Part shown: positions 1-8,446 of the stretch, one piece after another
Layout of the letters: every line of letters starts with the position of its first letter
How positions within the stretch are numbered: the stretch's first letter is position 1
NCBI RefSeq assembly: GCF_000732485.2
Contig: NZ_JAQV02000002.1
Coordinates: forward strand, 1-64,000
Direction: 5' to 3'
Source of the DNA: Bacillus sp. SJS
Lineage (GTDB): Bacteria > Bacillota > Bacilli > Bacillales > Bacillaceae
DNA: 64,000 bases
Notes under the pieces: generated by a model
What the model was told of the DNA's origin: nothing
Database searches by the model: none
What the model saw: the letters and a program-made list of their open reading frames with translations, nothing else
Position numbers and translations under genes: made by a program

Positions 1-147
1 TGCCTGGCATTCTTGCCTGGCATCAGTCCTTTTCCCTGCAATGCCTGGCATTCTTGCCTGGCAACCTCCCCCTTTCCTTGCAATGCCTGGCATTCTTGCC
101 TGGCAACCTCCCTCTTTCCCTGTAATGCCTGACATTCTTGCCTGGCA
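1..147. repeat. 42-bp tandem repeat, about 3.5 units, entering from the left edge
   Basis: The 9-mer TGCCTGGCA occurs in pairs separated by TTCT at 1-22, 42-63, 84-105 and 126-147 (the last pair has one change, TGCCTGACA). The 19-20 bp between pairs are themselves similar pyrimidine-rich sequence, so the true period is 41-42 bp. TGCC-T-GGCA is also a near palindrome. The array probably continues left of the window. It lies downstream of the terminator of ypcP, in non-coding sequence. Confidence 0.9.
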
Positions 148-225
148 ACGGCCCTTTTTTCGTCCCGGCATCAGGTTTCCTCATCAAAGCACAGTTTATG
201 GAGTTTCCCGCATTCTTCGAACAAA

Positions 226-260
226 CATAAAGCCTGCCGATTTTGCCGGCAGGCTTTATG
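226..260 (-). terminator. terminator after ypcP
   Basis: Perfect 14-bp inverted repeat (226-239 with 247-260) and a 7-base loop, ending 11 bases beyond the ypcP stop. On the minus strand it is followed by a short T-rich tail (TTTGTT). Confidence 0.8.
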
Positions 261-270
261 TAACTTCCGA

Positions 271-1164
271 TTAGACAGCTTTCATTTCAGCCGCTCTTTT
301 GATGAGACTATCAATACCTCTGATTTCAGCATGCAGCAGCCATTGCTGGGCCATCGCAAGATCGATGTTCAGAACGGCTTCTTCGATTGCAAGCTCCAGC
401 GGAACCTCGCAATGGATTTCAGCGAGACTTCTGGAAAGGTGGAGCATTTCTATGTCTTCTTCAATTTTCTTTCTTTGCGATGGTGTCAGCATGTGGAGGC
501 TTTCGAGAATACCTTCAATGGAAGTGTGCTCCTGGATGAGCTTGTAGGCTGTTTTTTCGCCGATTCCTCTTACACCTGGGTAATTGTCGCTTGAGTCTCC
601 CATCAGCCCTTTTACATCGATTAGCTTGGACGGGTGAATGCCTTTTTCCTCCTGAAACAGCTCGGAGCTGTAAATTAAATATTGTCCCATGCCTTTTTGA
701 AGGAGGACGACCTCCACATTATCATCAAGAAGCTGCAGGAGATCGCGGTCTCCAGTGAGAATTGTGATATTCATGGAGGATTTAAATTGGCACGCAATGG
801 TCCCGATGCAGTCATCCGCTTCGTAACCCGGTACGCCGATATTCGGAATTCCAAGTGATGCGGCGGCTTCTTTCGCCATTTCAAATTGCGGAAGAAGTTC
901 AATCGGCGCTTCGCTGCGGTTTGCTTTATAGTTTTGGAAGGATTCTGTTCTGAAGGTTTTGCTGCCCATATCCCAGCAGCATATGACTTGCTCAGGTTTG
1001 AACGCATCGATGCTCATCAGGAGATGCTTTAAAAAGCCGCTGACAGCATTTGTTGGAGTGCCTTTGCTGTTTATCATAAAATTGCCATGAACAGATGTGG
1101 CAAAAAATGCCCGAAACAATAGTGCCATTCCATCTACAAGTAATAGGTCTGTTTTTCGTTCCAT
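271..1164 (-). CDS. ypcP: 5'-3' exonuclease (YpcP, PolA-type N-terminal nuclease)
   Basis: The 297-residue protein matches the free-standing 5'-3' exonuclease family, which corresponds to the N-terminal nuclease of DNA polymerase I and removes RNA primers and flaps. Visible signs are the N-terminal LLLVDGMALLFRAFFA (metal-binding Asp), YEADDCIGT and ILTGDRDLLQLL for the acidic cluster, and the helix-hairpin-helix stretch VKGLMGDSSDNYPGVRGIGEKTA near residues 185-207. There is no polymerase domain, as in B. subtilis YpcP. It is the last gene of the ypbR-side minus-strand group and is followed directly by a strong hairpin. Confidence 0.93.
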   Translation of the reverse strand: MERKTDLLLVDGMALLFRAFFATSVHGNFMINSKGTPTNAVSGFLKHLLMSIDAFKPEQVICCWDMGSKTFRTESFQNYKANRSEAPIELLPQFEMAKEAAASLGIPNIGVPGYEADDCIGTIACQFKSSMNITILTGDRDLLQLLDDNVEVVLLQKGMGQYLIYSSELFQEEKGIHPSKLIDVKGLMGDSSDNYPGVRGIGEKTAYKLIQEHTSIEGILESLHMLTPSQRKKIEEDIEMLHLSRSLAEIHCEVPLELAIEEAVLNIDLAMAQQWLLHAEIRGIDSLIKRAAEMKAV

Positions 1165-1263
1165 CGTATTCTCTCCTTTATTTACATAACATTATCCTAC
1201 CATATCTAAGCCATGCTGCGAAACGGTAAGTGAAGGAATCTTTAGAGGAACGCTACACAGAAA

Positions 1264-1289
1264 AGACTGAACCCGTTAGGATTCAGTCT
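1264..1289 (-). terminator. terminator of the small gene 1283-1420
   Basis: Hairpin with an 8-bp perfect stem (1264-1271 with 1282-1289) extended by a G-U and two G-C pairs, followed on the minus strand by TTTTCTG. The stop codon of the upstream small gene lies inside the stem. Confidence 0.7.
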
Positions 1290-1420
1290 CTTTTTTTGGA
1301 GCTATCCAGTTTTGCCGCTTCTGCTTCTGCATAAGATGCAAATTCGTGTTCAAAACCGTTTTTCTTTTTGGCGTTGTTATTTGCCATTGCATTTGAATTA
1401 GCTGGCTTCGTTTTGCCCAT
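1283..1420 (-). CDS. small protein, possible small acid-soluble spore protein
   Basis: A 45-residue hydrophilic protein starting MGKTKPANSN and containing FEHEFASYAEAEAAK. The F-x-x-E-F-A-S core resembles the EFAS site that the germination protease GPR cleaves in gamma-type SASPs, but there is only one copy and the rest is not a recognised SASP. The start at 1420 is chosen because AAAGGCGG lies 7 bases upstream; an in-frame ATG at 1438 has no ribosome site. A near-consensus sigma-G promoter precedes it (1453-1482). B. subtilis has sspL near ypcP, but the sequences do not look alike. Function is inferred, not shown. Confidence 0.6.
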   Translation of the reverse strand: MGKTKPANSNAMANNNAKKKNGFEHEFASYAEAEAAKLDSSKKRD

Positions 1421-1452
1421 TGCCGGACCGCCTTTCATGGGTGATCAAGCTT

Positions 1453-1482
1453 TATCATGTGCAAAAAGAGGATGAAACTTAC
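1453..1482 (-). promoter_or_regulatory. sigma-G-type promoter of the small spore-like gene
   Basis: Minus strand: GTAAG (1482-1478), exactly 18 bases, then CATGATA (1459-1453). The known sigma-G pattern is gHATR-N18-CATXHTA; the -10 matches fully and the -35 at 4 of 5. The -35 touches the end of ypbS. Confidence 0.5.
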
Positions 1483-1745
1483 CCGTTATTCTTCTTTTCC
1501 ACGAACTCCCTTACCATTTCCGGTGTTACCGATTGGCGGAGAGGAAGATTCACTTTCTTTGCCATCGTGTTCATTTTGATTGTTATTTCATTAATTTTAG
1601 ATACTGAAAAAGGCTGTTTGTTTTCGCATTTAGTGATTGCTTCTTCTATTTTTTGTTCTCTTGATGCATCTAGCTGGATAAATGTCCGAACTTCCTCATG
1701 CTGTCCCTGCGAGTGCCTGCTTATTGCTTTATGAACTTCTTCCAT
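1479..1745 (-). CDS. ypbS: YpbS family protein (DUF2533)
   Basis: An 88-residue charged, mostly helical protein with no signal peptide or membrane segment, recognised by similarity to B. subtilis YpbS (N-terminal D/E-VHxAISxHS pattern) and by its place between ypbR and ypcP. Its function is unknown. The start has AGAGGAG upstream and overlaps the end of the preceding 66-residue gene by 17 bases, which suggests translation coupled to that gene and to ypbR. Confidence 0.8.
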   Translation of the reverse strand: MEEVHKAISRHSQGQHEEVRTFIQLDASREQKIEEAITKCENKQPFSVSKINEITIKMNTMAKKVNLPLRQSVTPEMVREFVEKKNNG

Positions 1746-1929
1746 CAGCTGATTCTCCTCTTTTTTCCATTAGCTTGATCACTTCATTCTTTGGATCCCA
1801 GCAATGAAATGTATAGTCTGGTTTTGTTTCAAATCCGAGCCTTTTACAAAAGTACTTCATTCCCTTGCCATCCACCGCTTTCTCTGCAAGAAAATGTTTA
1901 CAGGATGCGCAGCAGTGATACCTGCTCAT
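1729..1929 (-). CDS. small cysteine-rich protein, possibly zinc-binding
   Basis: A 66-residue protein beginning MSRYHCCASCKHF, with cysteines at 6, 7, 10, 28 and 43 and nearby histidines, a spacing that could hold one zinc ion. I do not recognise a named family. It overlaps the ypbR stop by 4 bases and the ypbS start by 17 bases, so it is part of a tight ypbR - this gene - ypbS unit. There is a GAGG just upstream of the start. Confidence 0.75.
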   Translation of the reverse strand: MSRYHCCASCKHFLAEKAVDGKGMKYFCKRLGFETKPDYTFHCWDPKNEVIKLMEKRGESADGRSS

Positions 1930-4900
1930 ATTGCCTCATAAAGCTCGGTGCATTCTTTATATGCCTTCTTCAGCTGTTCAGCCGAGCTTCCGTCCAGATA
2001 AAGCTCCTGTAAACCGCTGAAGTAATTTTCAGCGTCCATTCGCAGCTTTTCTGTAAGCACTTGGGCCATTTCCATCAGACTGGAACGATAAAAATCAGCA
2101 AATTCCTGTTCCCGTTCAGGTAATCGCAATGACATTTCTTTGTGAAGTGTTTCCCATACTGCTTCACTCATTTTTGTGCGCTCATTTTTTTCGAAGAAAG
2201 CCTTCGTATTCGAAAACATGCTGAGCTCGCGCTGATAGGCGGAAGCGGATTGCGTCAGGACCCCTGATACCGGCGGCGTTTCGATCGGCTGAAACTCAGG
2301 CGCAGTGAGTCCATCCAGCTTCATGATGGACGAAAGGCCCGCTGAGAGCTTTTCGGCCATATTCGTCATCTGCTGTTTTACCGTATTTTCGCATCTTAGC
2401 GTGATTGCCTGCAGTTCCTGTACAAGTCTGTAATCAGCCGCTTGAATCAGCTCATCCATTTGCACATGTAAAATGGCTTTTGCGCTTCCATCCTGGTTGA
2501 AAATACCAGGGTGGAAGTGCTCCCGGAACATTTGAGAAAATTGAAGGCCCATTCGCTGAACTAAATAGTAACATTGCTCCTTAATTTCCTGATTGACCTT
2601 CTTGATATAGTTCTCGCGGCTTTCGTTATCCAAATAGTGCATGGCTTCTGACAGTTCCTGTTTTTTCTCGTTTAGCGCCGCTGCTTTTTCATCCCCGCTC
2701 TTTTCTGATTCTTCGATATAAGAGGATAGCTGTCGGAGCATTCCGTTCATTTCGCCCTTCAATGATGAAACCGCCGTTTGAACCAGATCTGTCTCAACAA
2801 AATGAAATAAATCCTTCTTAAAGTGAGCATAGTCCGATTGCACGTCCATCGGTGTCCCTGCTAATTCATGCAAGCTGGAAATTCCGTACATCCTGGGACG
2901 GCGGACCCCTTCTTCTAAAAATTGTGATTCAATATAGTCTTTGACAAGGTCAACCTCCTGATTGCTTTTAGCCAGGTCAATGGCATTGATCAGGAAGAAC
3001 ATTTTATCAAGCGAGAAGGAGTCTTTTACCCTTCCAAGCTGCTGGATAAATTCTCTGTCTCCTTTAGAAAATGGATGATTGTAATAGGTCACATACAGCA
3101 GAGCATCGCATTGTTTAATAAATTGAAATGCAACATTCGTATGCCGTTTGTTCAAGGAATCAGCTCCCGGGGTATCCACGAGTGTGATTCCTCTCCTCGT
3201 CAGCGGGCAATCATAGTAAATAACCGCTTCTTCTGTTAAAATGGCGAGGCTTTCCTCAGATACAAAGGGAGAAAAATGATCCACATCTGTCCAATGAACA
3301 GCTTCTTCTCCCCATTCATTTCTTATGAGGCCTTCACTGTATATGGTCAATACGGCCCTTTTGGAATCGTCAAGTCTGCTGTCAGACAATGCACGCGTGA
3401 TCGCTTCCAGAAGTCCTGAATACTGATTGCCTGCAGCGGAGAAGTCTGGAATCATTTCTTTTATTTCAGACACTAGCTGCCCAACAGATTTCCTCCTTAC
3501 CGCAACGCTTCCATGTAAATGCTCGTTTGTAACAGGAACAATTCTGTTTATGGCTGCAGTCGTTGGATTTGGTGAGGATGGCAGCACTTTTCCTCCCAGA
3601 AGAGCATTTGCCGCTGAAGACTTGCCTGCACTAAAAGCTCCAAACAGCGCGATGGTAAAGGTCCGGTCTTTAAGTCGGCTGGATTTCTCACTAATTAACT
3701 GCTGCCTTCCCTCAAGCCCTTTTACCCGGCCGGCAGCTGCCGCCATTTCTTCGGCATGTTTAATGACACGTTCGGTATTTACCGAAGCCGTTTCAGAAGA
3801 GTATTCATTACCGGAATTCCCGTCAATCAGTACCTGCTTTTTCCTCTTTTCTTTAACAGGTATTTGACTTCCTGCTGTGCGTGATTTTTTCTGAAGCTGC
3901 CATTCGTTCTGATCCGCTTCTGCAGGCAGTTCATGACGCAGAATTTTGAGAAGATAGTCTCTTTGCTCGATAATCTTAATGATTTTTAATAGCTTTTCAT
4001 CTGTATCATCCATTTCGTCCTTCAGGCGCTGCTGCCTTTGCAATTGCTCATTGTCTGCAGAAATGCGCATAGCTTTTTCCATTATGCTGTCTAAAATCGT
4101 TTGAGCTTGCTTTTTAGAAGCATTCTTCACATTTTCAGCCAATATTTTTGTATAGTTCATCACATATTCAGGTGTGGCATCAGCACCAGGCTGCAGGGAG
4201 CTGTTTGCTATATCCATTAAGTCTGCTGTAGCAAACGAGGAAACCTCTTCGTCTATGCCGCTGTCCTGTAAATCCAGCGCTCTGACCGTTTTTAATAAAA
4301 TATCTTTCAAGTGCCAGTCAATTTGCGAAGAAACAAGGTCCTTTAAAGCTGCTGAAAAATCCCCTGTTCTCTTTTCGATTTCTTCGCCGGTCTTTTTCCT
4401 CGCAAAAAACATCCCTGCCTTAAAGCCTGGTTTCTTTGCTTCCACGTACTGTTTTGCCTGCTCCCTCATTTCAAAAGGAGTGATATTGGCATTAGCGAGA
4501 ACCTTCGCTATTTCGGCCTTTGCGTTCGTCCATCCGGCCGTTATCGATTGCTTTTTCATCTCCATCTGCAATTGAATTGCCTGGTGCTCTTCCGAAAGCT
4601 GCTTCCATCGGGCCTCTGCAGCCGCTTTTTCTTCAGCCCTAACGCCCTCCTGATTTTCAAGAAAGCGGATATGGGCTTGAATAACCAGCTTTCCTTGAGC
4701 CGATTCACTCCGCTTATCCCTGTCGCTAAGCTGCTTTTCAACTGTTTTTTTCACTTGCTCAAGCTCATTATCCGGATGATTGAGATCTTTCATCGTGGTG
4801 TAAAAAATTCTGCTGCTCATTAGTCCGATTTCCTGGAAGCTCTCTTCGATTCGGACTTTAAATTGCGTAAAAGGAAGCTCTTCTTCCTGGTGCTTATCAA

Positions 4901-5501
4901 TTTGATTCACGATCAAAGCCGCTTCCTGCCCGTCTTCAATCAGCCGCTTTAAAAATTCAAGCGTACCTTCCGACTGAACATGGTTGTAGTCTGTTACATA
5001 AAAAATATAATCAGCCGCATGAAGGGCGGAAACCGTTGATTCCATATGGGATGCATCATTGGAATCTACACCCGGTGTATCAATTAGCGCAACCGCTTCA
5101 GGCAAAAGCTGAGAAGGCTTCCAAATATGTATTTTGGCAATTTGATCTCCTTCTTTAGCATACTGCTGCAGTTCTTCGAGCTCCATATCGGGATTTGCTT
5201 CAATCTGCTCACCTGCATGTGTTTCAAGCATAATTCTTTTTTTTCCGCGCCTGATATAAACGAGGTTCGCACTTGTCGGAATCGGACTTGCCGGCAAAAT
5301 CTCCTCTTCAAGCAGTGTATTGAGCAGTGTTGATTTACCTGCAGAAAAATGCCCTGTAAAAGCAATTTGTTTTTCTCTGCTGATTGATTTTTCAATCAGG
5401 TCATCGAGCTTTGAAGCCGATGTGAAATCATTTGAATGGCTCATTTCGGTTTGAATGGCAATGAGCGGTTTTATTGCAGAATCCTGCTGAGATACAGCCA
5501 T
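1926..5501 (-). CDS. ypbR: bacterial dynamin-like GTPase with two fused dynamin units (DynA/YpbR)
   Basis: At 1191 residues this is the double dynamin known in B. subtilis as DynA (about 1190 residues), which tethers and fuses membranes and protects cells against pore-forming agents. Two complete GTPase heads are visible: the first has GHFSAGKST at 50-58, DTPGVDS and NQID; the second has GAFSAGKSS near 620, DTPGADS and INAID. Each head is followed by long helical stalk regions. No frame problems are seen. It heads the unit with the Cys-rich gene and ypbS, with start ATG after a GGGGT-rich upstream. Confidence 0.95.
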   Translation of the reverse strand: MAVSQQDSAIKPLIAIQTEMSHSNDFTSASKLDDLIEKSISREKQIAFTGHFSAGKSTLLNTLLEEEILPASPIPTSANLVYIRRGKKRIMLETHAGEQIEANPDMELEELQQYAKEGDQIAKIHIWKPSQLLPEAVALIDTPGVDSNDASHMESTVSALHAADYIFYVTDYNHVQSEGTLEFLKRLIEDGQEAALIVNQIDKHQEEELPFTQFKVRIEESFQEIGLMSSRIFYTTMKDLNHPDNELEQVKKTVEKQLSDRDKRSESAQGKLVIQAHIRFLENQEGVRAEEKAAAEARWKQLSEEHQAIQLQMEMKKQSITAGWTNAKAEIAKVLANANITPFEMREQAKQYVEAKKPGFKAGMFFARKKTGEEIEKRTGDFSAALKDLVSSQIDWHLKDILLKTVRALDLQDSGIDEEVSSFATADLMDIANSSLQPGADATPEYVMNYTKILAENVKNASKKQAQTILDSIMEKAMRISADNEQLQRQQRLKDEMDDTDEKLLKIIKIIEQRDYLLKILRHELPAEADQNEWQLQKKSRTAGSQIPVKEKRKKQVLIDGNSGNEYSSETASVNTERVIKHAEEMAAAAGRVKGLEGRQQLISEKSSRLKDRTFTIALFGAFSAGKSSAANALLGGKVLPSSPNPTTAAINRIVPVTNEHLHGSVAVRRKSVGQLVSEIKEMIPDFSAAGNQYSGLLEAITRALSDSRLDDSKRAVLTIYSEGLIRNEWGEEAVHWTDVDHFSPFVSEESLAILTEEAVIYYDCPLTRRGITLVDTPGADSLNKRHTNVAFQFIKQCDALLYVTYYNHPFSKGDREFIQQLGRVKDSFSLDKMFFLINAIDLAKSNQEVDLVKDYIESQFLEEGVRRPRMYGISSLHELAGTPMDVQSDYAHFKKDLFHFVETDLVQTAVSSLKGEMNGMLRQLSSYIEESEKSGDEKAAALNEKKQELSEAMHYLDNESRENYIKKVNQEIKEQCYYLVQRMGLQFSQMFREHFHPGIFNQDGSAKAILHVQMDELIQAADYRLVQELQAITLRCENTVKQQMTNMAEKLSAGLSSIMKLDGLTAPEFQPIETPPVSGVLTQSASAYQRELSMFSNTKAFFEKNERTKMSEAVWETLHKEMSLRLPEREQEFADFYRSSLMEMAQVLTEKLRMDAENYFSGLQELYLDGSSAEQLKKAYKECTELYEAI

Positions 5502-5593
5502 TGAAAATACCCCTTTTGAACGTTCTTTTCCTTCTATTTTACTGAAAAATTAACGGATCGGCATCTATTTTTCTAAAAAAGCTTTCGCAGCAC

Positions 5594-5618
5594 AAAAAAA
5601 CTGCCCTTAAGGCAGTTC
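5594..5618 (-). terminator. terminator after the 27-residue membrane peptide gene
   Basis: Seven-base stem AACTGCC/GGCAGTT (5599-5605 with 5611-5617), followed on the minus strand by seven T residues, five bases past the stop codon of the small gene. Confidence 0.85.
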
Positions 5619-5622
5619 ACGT

Positions 5623-5706
5623 TTAACCGGCATCTACTTTTTTCATAATCACTTTAGCTAAGGTCACATAAAGAATAATAGTTGCAGCAATCATTGTAAA
5701 AAGCAT
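5623..5706 (-). CDS. 27-residue single-span membrane peptide
   Basis: The reading frame MLFTMIAATIILYVTLAKVI... ends MKKVDAG and forms one hydrophobic helix with a basic C-terminal end. It has a good GGAGG 8 bases before the chosen ATG, its own terminator hairpin, and upstream on the minus strand TTGAAT - 17 bases - TATCGT with a TG extension. An in-frame ATG six codons earlier lacks a ribosome site. I do not recognise the product. The gene signals argue for real expression, but a peptide this short remains a prediction. Confidence 0.55.
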   Translation of the reverse strand: MLFTMIAATIILYVTLAKVIMKKVDAG

Positions 5707-5785
5707 ACGAATTACCTCCGCCATCTAATTGAGAACTGTTTTCATCTACTTTCACGATATCATGAATGGTAAGAGAATTCAATAG

Positions 5786-6334
5786 CTATTCAGTTTCTGA
5801 CTGGTCCATGAGGCGAAAAGCGGATTGATAATTTGTATGCGCTTTTAATGCTCTTTCTTCGGCCGGAATTCGAACGGAGAGCATCATCACATTTAATATG
5901 GTAAACAGAATCGCTGTCCCATAGGCTTCAAAAAGAAGCGGGAAAAAGAGGATTTCAGCTGTTACCGCTACATAATTCGGATGCCTGAAATATTGATAAG
6001 GGCCTGTTATGACCACCTGTTCCTCTGGCATTAAAATAATTTTTGTGTTCCACCTGATACCAAGGGAAGCAATCGCCCAGTAGCGGATTGCCTGAGAAAA
6101 AAAGATGACCGGAACGAAAACCATCCATATCGGGGATATCGTTCTGTGAAGGAGCAGCACTTCTGCGATGAGCGAAAGCAAAAAGGCAGCATGCATGCAA
6201 ACCATGTAGGGATAATGTTCCTGACCGTATTCGATTCCTCCCTGGCTTTTAAGCTTCTTTTCATTTGATCTCGCTATGATCAGTTCAGAGATCCGCTGCA
6301 AAACAATTACAAAAAGAATGATAAGAACCGTCAT
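5786..6334 (-). CDS. bpsB: alkylpyrone O-methyltransferase (BpsB/YpbQ, ICMT family)
   Basis: A 182-residue integral membrane protein of the isoprenylcysteine carboxyl methyltransferase family. Several hydrophobic segments are followed by the family's C-terminal signature GPYQYFRHPNYVAV and the later EERAL. In B. subtilis YpbQ (BpsB) methylates the alkylpyrones made by BpsA. The ATG overlaps the bpsA stop by 4 bases, so the two are translationally coupled and should act in one pathway. Confidence 0.88.
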   Translation of the reverse strand: MTVLIILFVIVLQRISELIIARSNEKKLKSQGGIEYGQEHYPYMVCMHAAFLLSLIAEVLLLHRTISPIWMVFVPVIFFSQAIRYWAIASLGIRWNTKIILMPEEQVVITGPYQYFRHPNYVAVTAEILFFPLLFEAYGTAILFTILNVMMLSVRIPAEERALKAHTNYQSAFRLMDQSETE

Positions 6335-7431
6335 GACGTTTCCTCCCAGCTAATCAGCAAAAGCTCTGCGCAAAAGCCAGGACCTAAAGCGCCTGATAGG
6401 GAGAGCTGCGGTTTTTCCCGGTACGTATCCTTCATTGCTTTTTCAATCACGTAAAAAACGGTAGCGGAGGACATATTTCCGTGCATTTTTAGGATGTCCC
6501 GGCTATGGGAAATCGCGTCTTCATCAAGATTCAATGTCTTTAAATACGCATCGAGCACCTTTTTTCCTCCAGGGTGAGCCAAAAACATTCCAATTTGCTC
6601 CGGTTCAGTTTGCTCTTCCTGTAAAAACGTCCGGACATTTGGTCCAAGCCACCCTTGAATAATCGATGGAATATCACGTGAAAAAATGACATGGAGTCCA
6701 TCATTTTGAACATCCCACCCCATGACCTCCTCTGAGTTTCTCATGAAAACTGAACGGGACGCCTCCAATTTCGGAATAAAACGAAGCTTCGAGTTGTTGA
6801 CTGCATGCGATCTGTTTCCCGCAACTAGCATGCACGCAATTCCGTCTGCAAAAAGGGAGGTACCGATTAGATTGCTTTTCGTTAAGTCTCCCCGCTGAAA
6901 GGTCAGGCTGCACAATTCAACAGCTAAAACGAGAACGGCAGCCTCGGGATAGGCATTGCAATAGTCCAGAGCCCGGGATAAGCCGGAAGCGCCTCCTGCA
7001 CAGCCAAGTCCCCATATTGGAATTCTCTTGATATTTTCTTTAAATGGGAGCTTATTTATGATTCTTGCGTCGATACTTGGGGTGGAAAGACCGGTTGTTG
7101 AGATGAAGAAGATAGCATCTATCTCCGAATAGTCCAGAGGCTTATGCAAGAATTCCCTGCTGGTGAGCGCTTTTTCAACCGCATGAACACCATGTTCAAC
7201 AGAGTGCTTGATGTAGCGGCTGTTTTTATCCTCAAAATCATGGTCACTTGTATACCAGTCCAAAGGCTCTACAAATTGACGTGATTCTATTTCTCCATTT
7301 TGGAACGCCTTCAAAAGCCTTGGAAGATCTTTAAAAGATCCTTCAAACATTTTTTCCGCAAATTGAGCGCCGGTTTCCTGATCTACATGATATGGCGGTA
7401 TGGATATACCGCAGGAAAGTATGTATCCCAT
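6331..7431 (-). CDS. bpsA: type III polyketide synthase, alkylpyrone synthase (BpsA/BcsA)
   Basis: A 366-residue chalcone-synthase-like enzyme, which in B. subtilis condenses fatty acyl-CoA with malonyl-CoA to triketide and tetraketide alkylpyrones. The catalytic triad can be read directly: Cys144 in GLGCAGGASG, His286 in LAHPGG and Asn319 in HGNMSSAT. The chosen ATG has AAAGGGTG upstream; a GTG three codons earlier overlaps that site. It is followed by the coupled methyltransferase gene bpsB. Confidence 0.92.
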   Translation of the reverse strand: MGYILSCGISIPPYHVDQETGAQFAEKMFEGSFKDLPRLLKAFQNGEIESRQFVEPLDWYTSDHDFEDKNSRYIKHSVEHGVHAVEKALTSREFLHKPLDYSEIDAIFFISTTGLSTPSIDARIINKLPFKENIKRIPIWGLGCAGGASGLSRALDYCNAYPEAAVLVLAVELCSLTFQRGDLTKSNLIGTSLFADGIACMLVAGNRSHAVNNSKLRFIPKLEASRSVFMRNSEEVMGWDVQNDGLHVIFSRDIPSIIQGWLGPNVRTFLQEEQTEPEQIGMFLAHPGGKKVLDAYLKTLNLDEDAISHSRDILKMHGNMSSATVFYVIEKAMKDTYREKPQLSLSGALGPGFCAELLLISWEETS

Positions 7432-7520
7432 AGTTTGCACACCCTTTTAAGTAATCTCTTTGTTGACCATTGGTTTATTTTCTTAGGCTCTGTTAAAGCC
7501 TGGCGCTGATTTTTATCACT

Positions 7521-7634
7521 TGTTGATTGGAGCGGAAGGCGTGAGACTCCTAGCTTTAGAACAGCGGGACAGGTGAGATCCCGCTGCCGCCAAGCGCGAG
7601 GAGGCTCACGAGTTTCTGCTATGAAAAGTCAGCC
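7521..7634 (+). repeat. dispersed intergenic repeat, copy A (one end degraded)
   Basis: Starts GTTGATTGGAGCGGAAGGCG and continues through GAGACTCC, CAGCGGGACAGGTGAGATCCCGC and GAGGAGGCTCA. The same ordered blocks appear in reverse orientation at 22933-23062 and 61866-61997. The far end here is degraded compared with those copies. Apart from this element and the bpsA promoter region, 7441-7697 holds no gene I can see. Confidence 0.8.
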
Positions 7635-7697
7635 GTTTGTTCGTAAAAAGTTCTAAGTAATTAAGGATACTATTTCCAATACCTGTCATACTCATTC

Positions 7698-7730
7698 AAA
7701 AAAAAGAATCAGGTTTAACCCGATTCTTAA
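7698..7730 (-). terminator. terminator after the GNAT gene
   Basis: Hairpin AAGAATCGGG / CCTGATTCTT on the minus strand with one mismatch pair, followed by eight T residues. It lies 20 bases beyond the stop of the acetyltransferase gene. Confidence 0.85.
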
Positions 7731-7750
7731 AATCCCCGTTTTAAATATTT

Positions 7751-8296
7751 TCAGTATTTTTCAAAAAAATAAGCCATATGGATTTCATCATCGTATTTTC
7801 CATTTAAGTAGACCTGATCCTTTTGAACGCCCTCTATAACAAAGCCTGTTTTCTCATATAGCTTCACTGCCACCTCGTTACTCTTAAACACTGTAAGACA
7901 AAGCTTATGAAGCTGATGAGCTTGGCACCATTCCAGCGTGTAGTTCATCGCTTCCTTTCCGATGCCTAACCCTTGCGCTGAGCTTGTCAGCCATGTACGG
8001 AAAAGACCGGTATGTCTCTTCATTTTTAGTTCACCTCTGAGGACTCTTGCAATGCCGATGACTTCACCCTCTAATTCAACAGCAGCATACATATGATCTT
8101 TTTCCTTAATTTCTTTAATGAATTCCCGTTCCTCCTCAAGCGTTCTAACCTGTTCCTTTTGTATGTAAACACCAGACCGGACAACACTCTCCGCTGCCTT
8201 GATGATTTGTGCGGCATCCTCAAGGACAACTGGACGGATGATTACGGTCCGGCCGTCCTTCGCTGTAAATTTATTAGTTTTTTCTTCCTTTAGCAT
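7751..8296 (-). CDS. GNAT family N-acetyltransferase
   Basis: A 181-residue GCN5-related acetyltransferase. The acetyl-CoA pyrophosphate-binding segment is visible as SSAQGLGIGKEAM around residues 107-119, followed by the LCLTVFKSNEVAVKLYEKTGF block typical of the RimI/SpeG-like branch. Its substrate cannot be read from the sequence. It stands alone between the repeat region and a divergent CheX-like gene, with its own terminator. AAGGAG lies upstream of the start. Confidence 0.88.
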   Translation of the reverse strand: MLKEEKTNKFTAKDGRTVIIRPVVLEDAAQIIKAAESVVRSGVYIQKEQVRTLEEEREFIKEIKEKDHMYAAVELEGEVIGIARVLRGELKMKRHTGLFRTWLTSSAQGLGIGKEAMNYTLEWCQAHQLHKLCLTVFKSNEVAVKLYEKTGFVIEGVQKDQVYLNGKYDDEIHMAYFFEKY

Positions 8297-8446
8297 GGTT
8301 CATCAGCTCCTTACCCTTTTTTATGTTTGCCATCGAGTAAATGATTTATTATACATCGTTCGACAAATACTTTCAAAAACCGTATTCTTCCGAGCGTATT
8401 CTGTGGTATGATGAATTCGAAAATATAAGCCGGAGGAACTATTTTT

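Noticed and set aside
1-147. Possible CRISPR array at the left edge
   Set aside because: The sequences between repeat pairs are only 19-20 bp and similar to one another, and no cas genes are near; this is a plain tandem repeat.
3427-3867. 146-codon open frame on the plus strand inside ypbR
   Set aside because: It is the antisense shadow of the second GTPase domain of the double dynamin, with no ribosome site and low-complexity Ser/Ala product.
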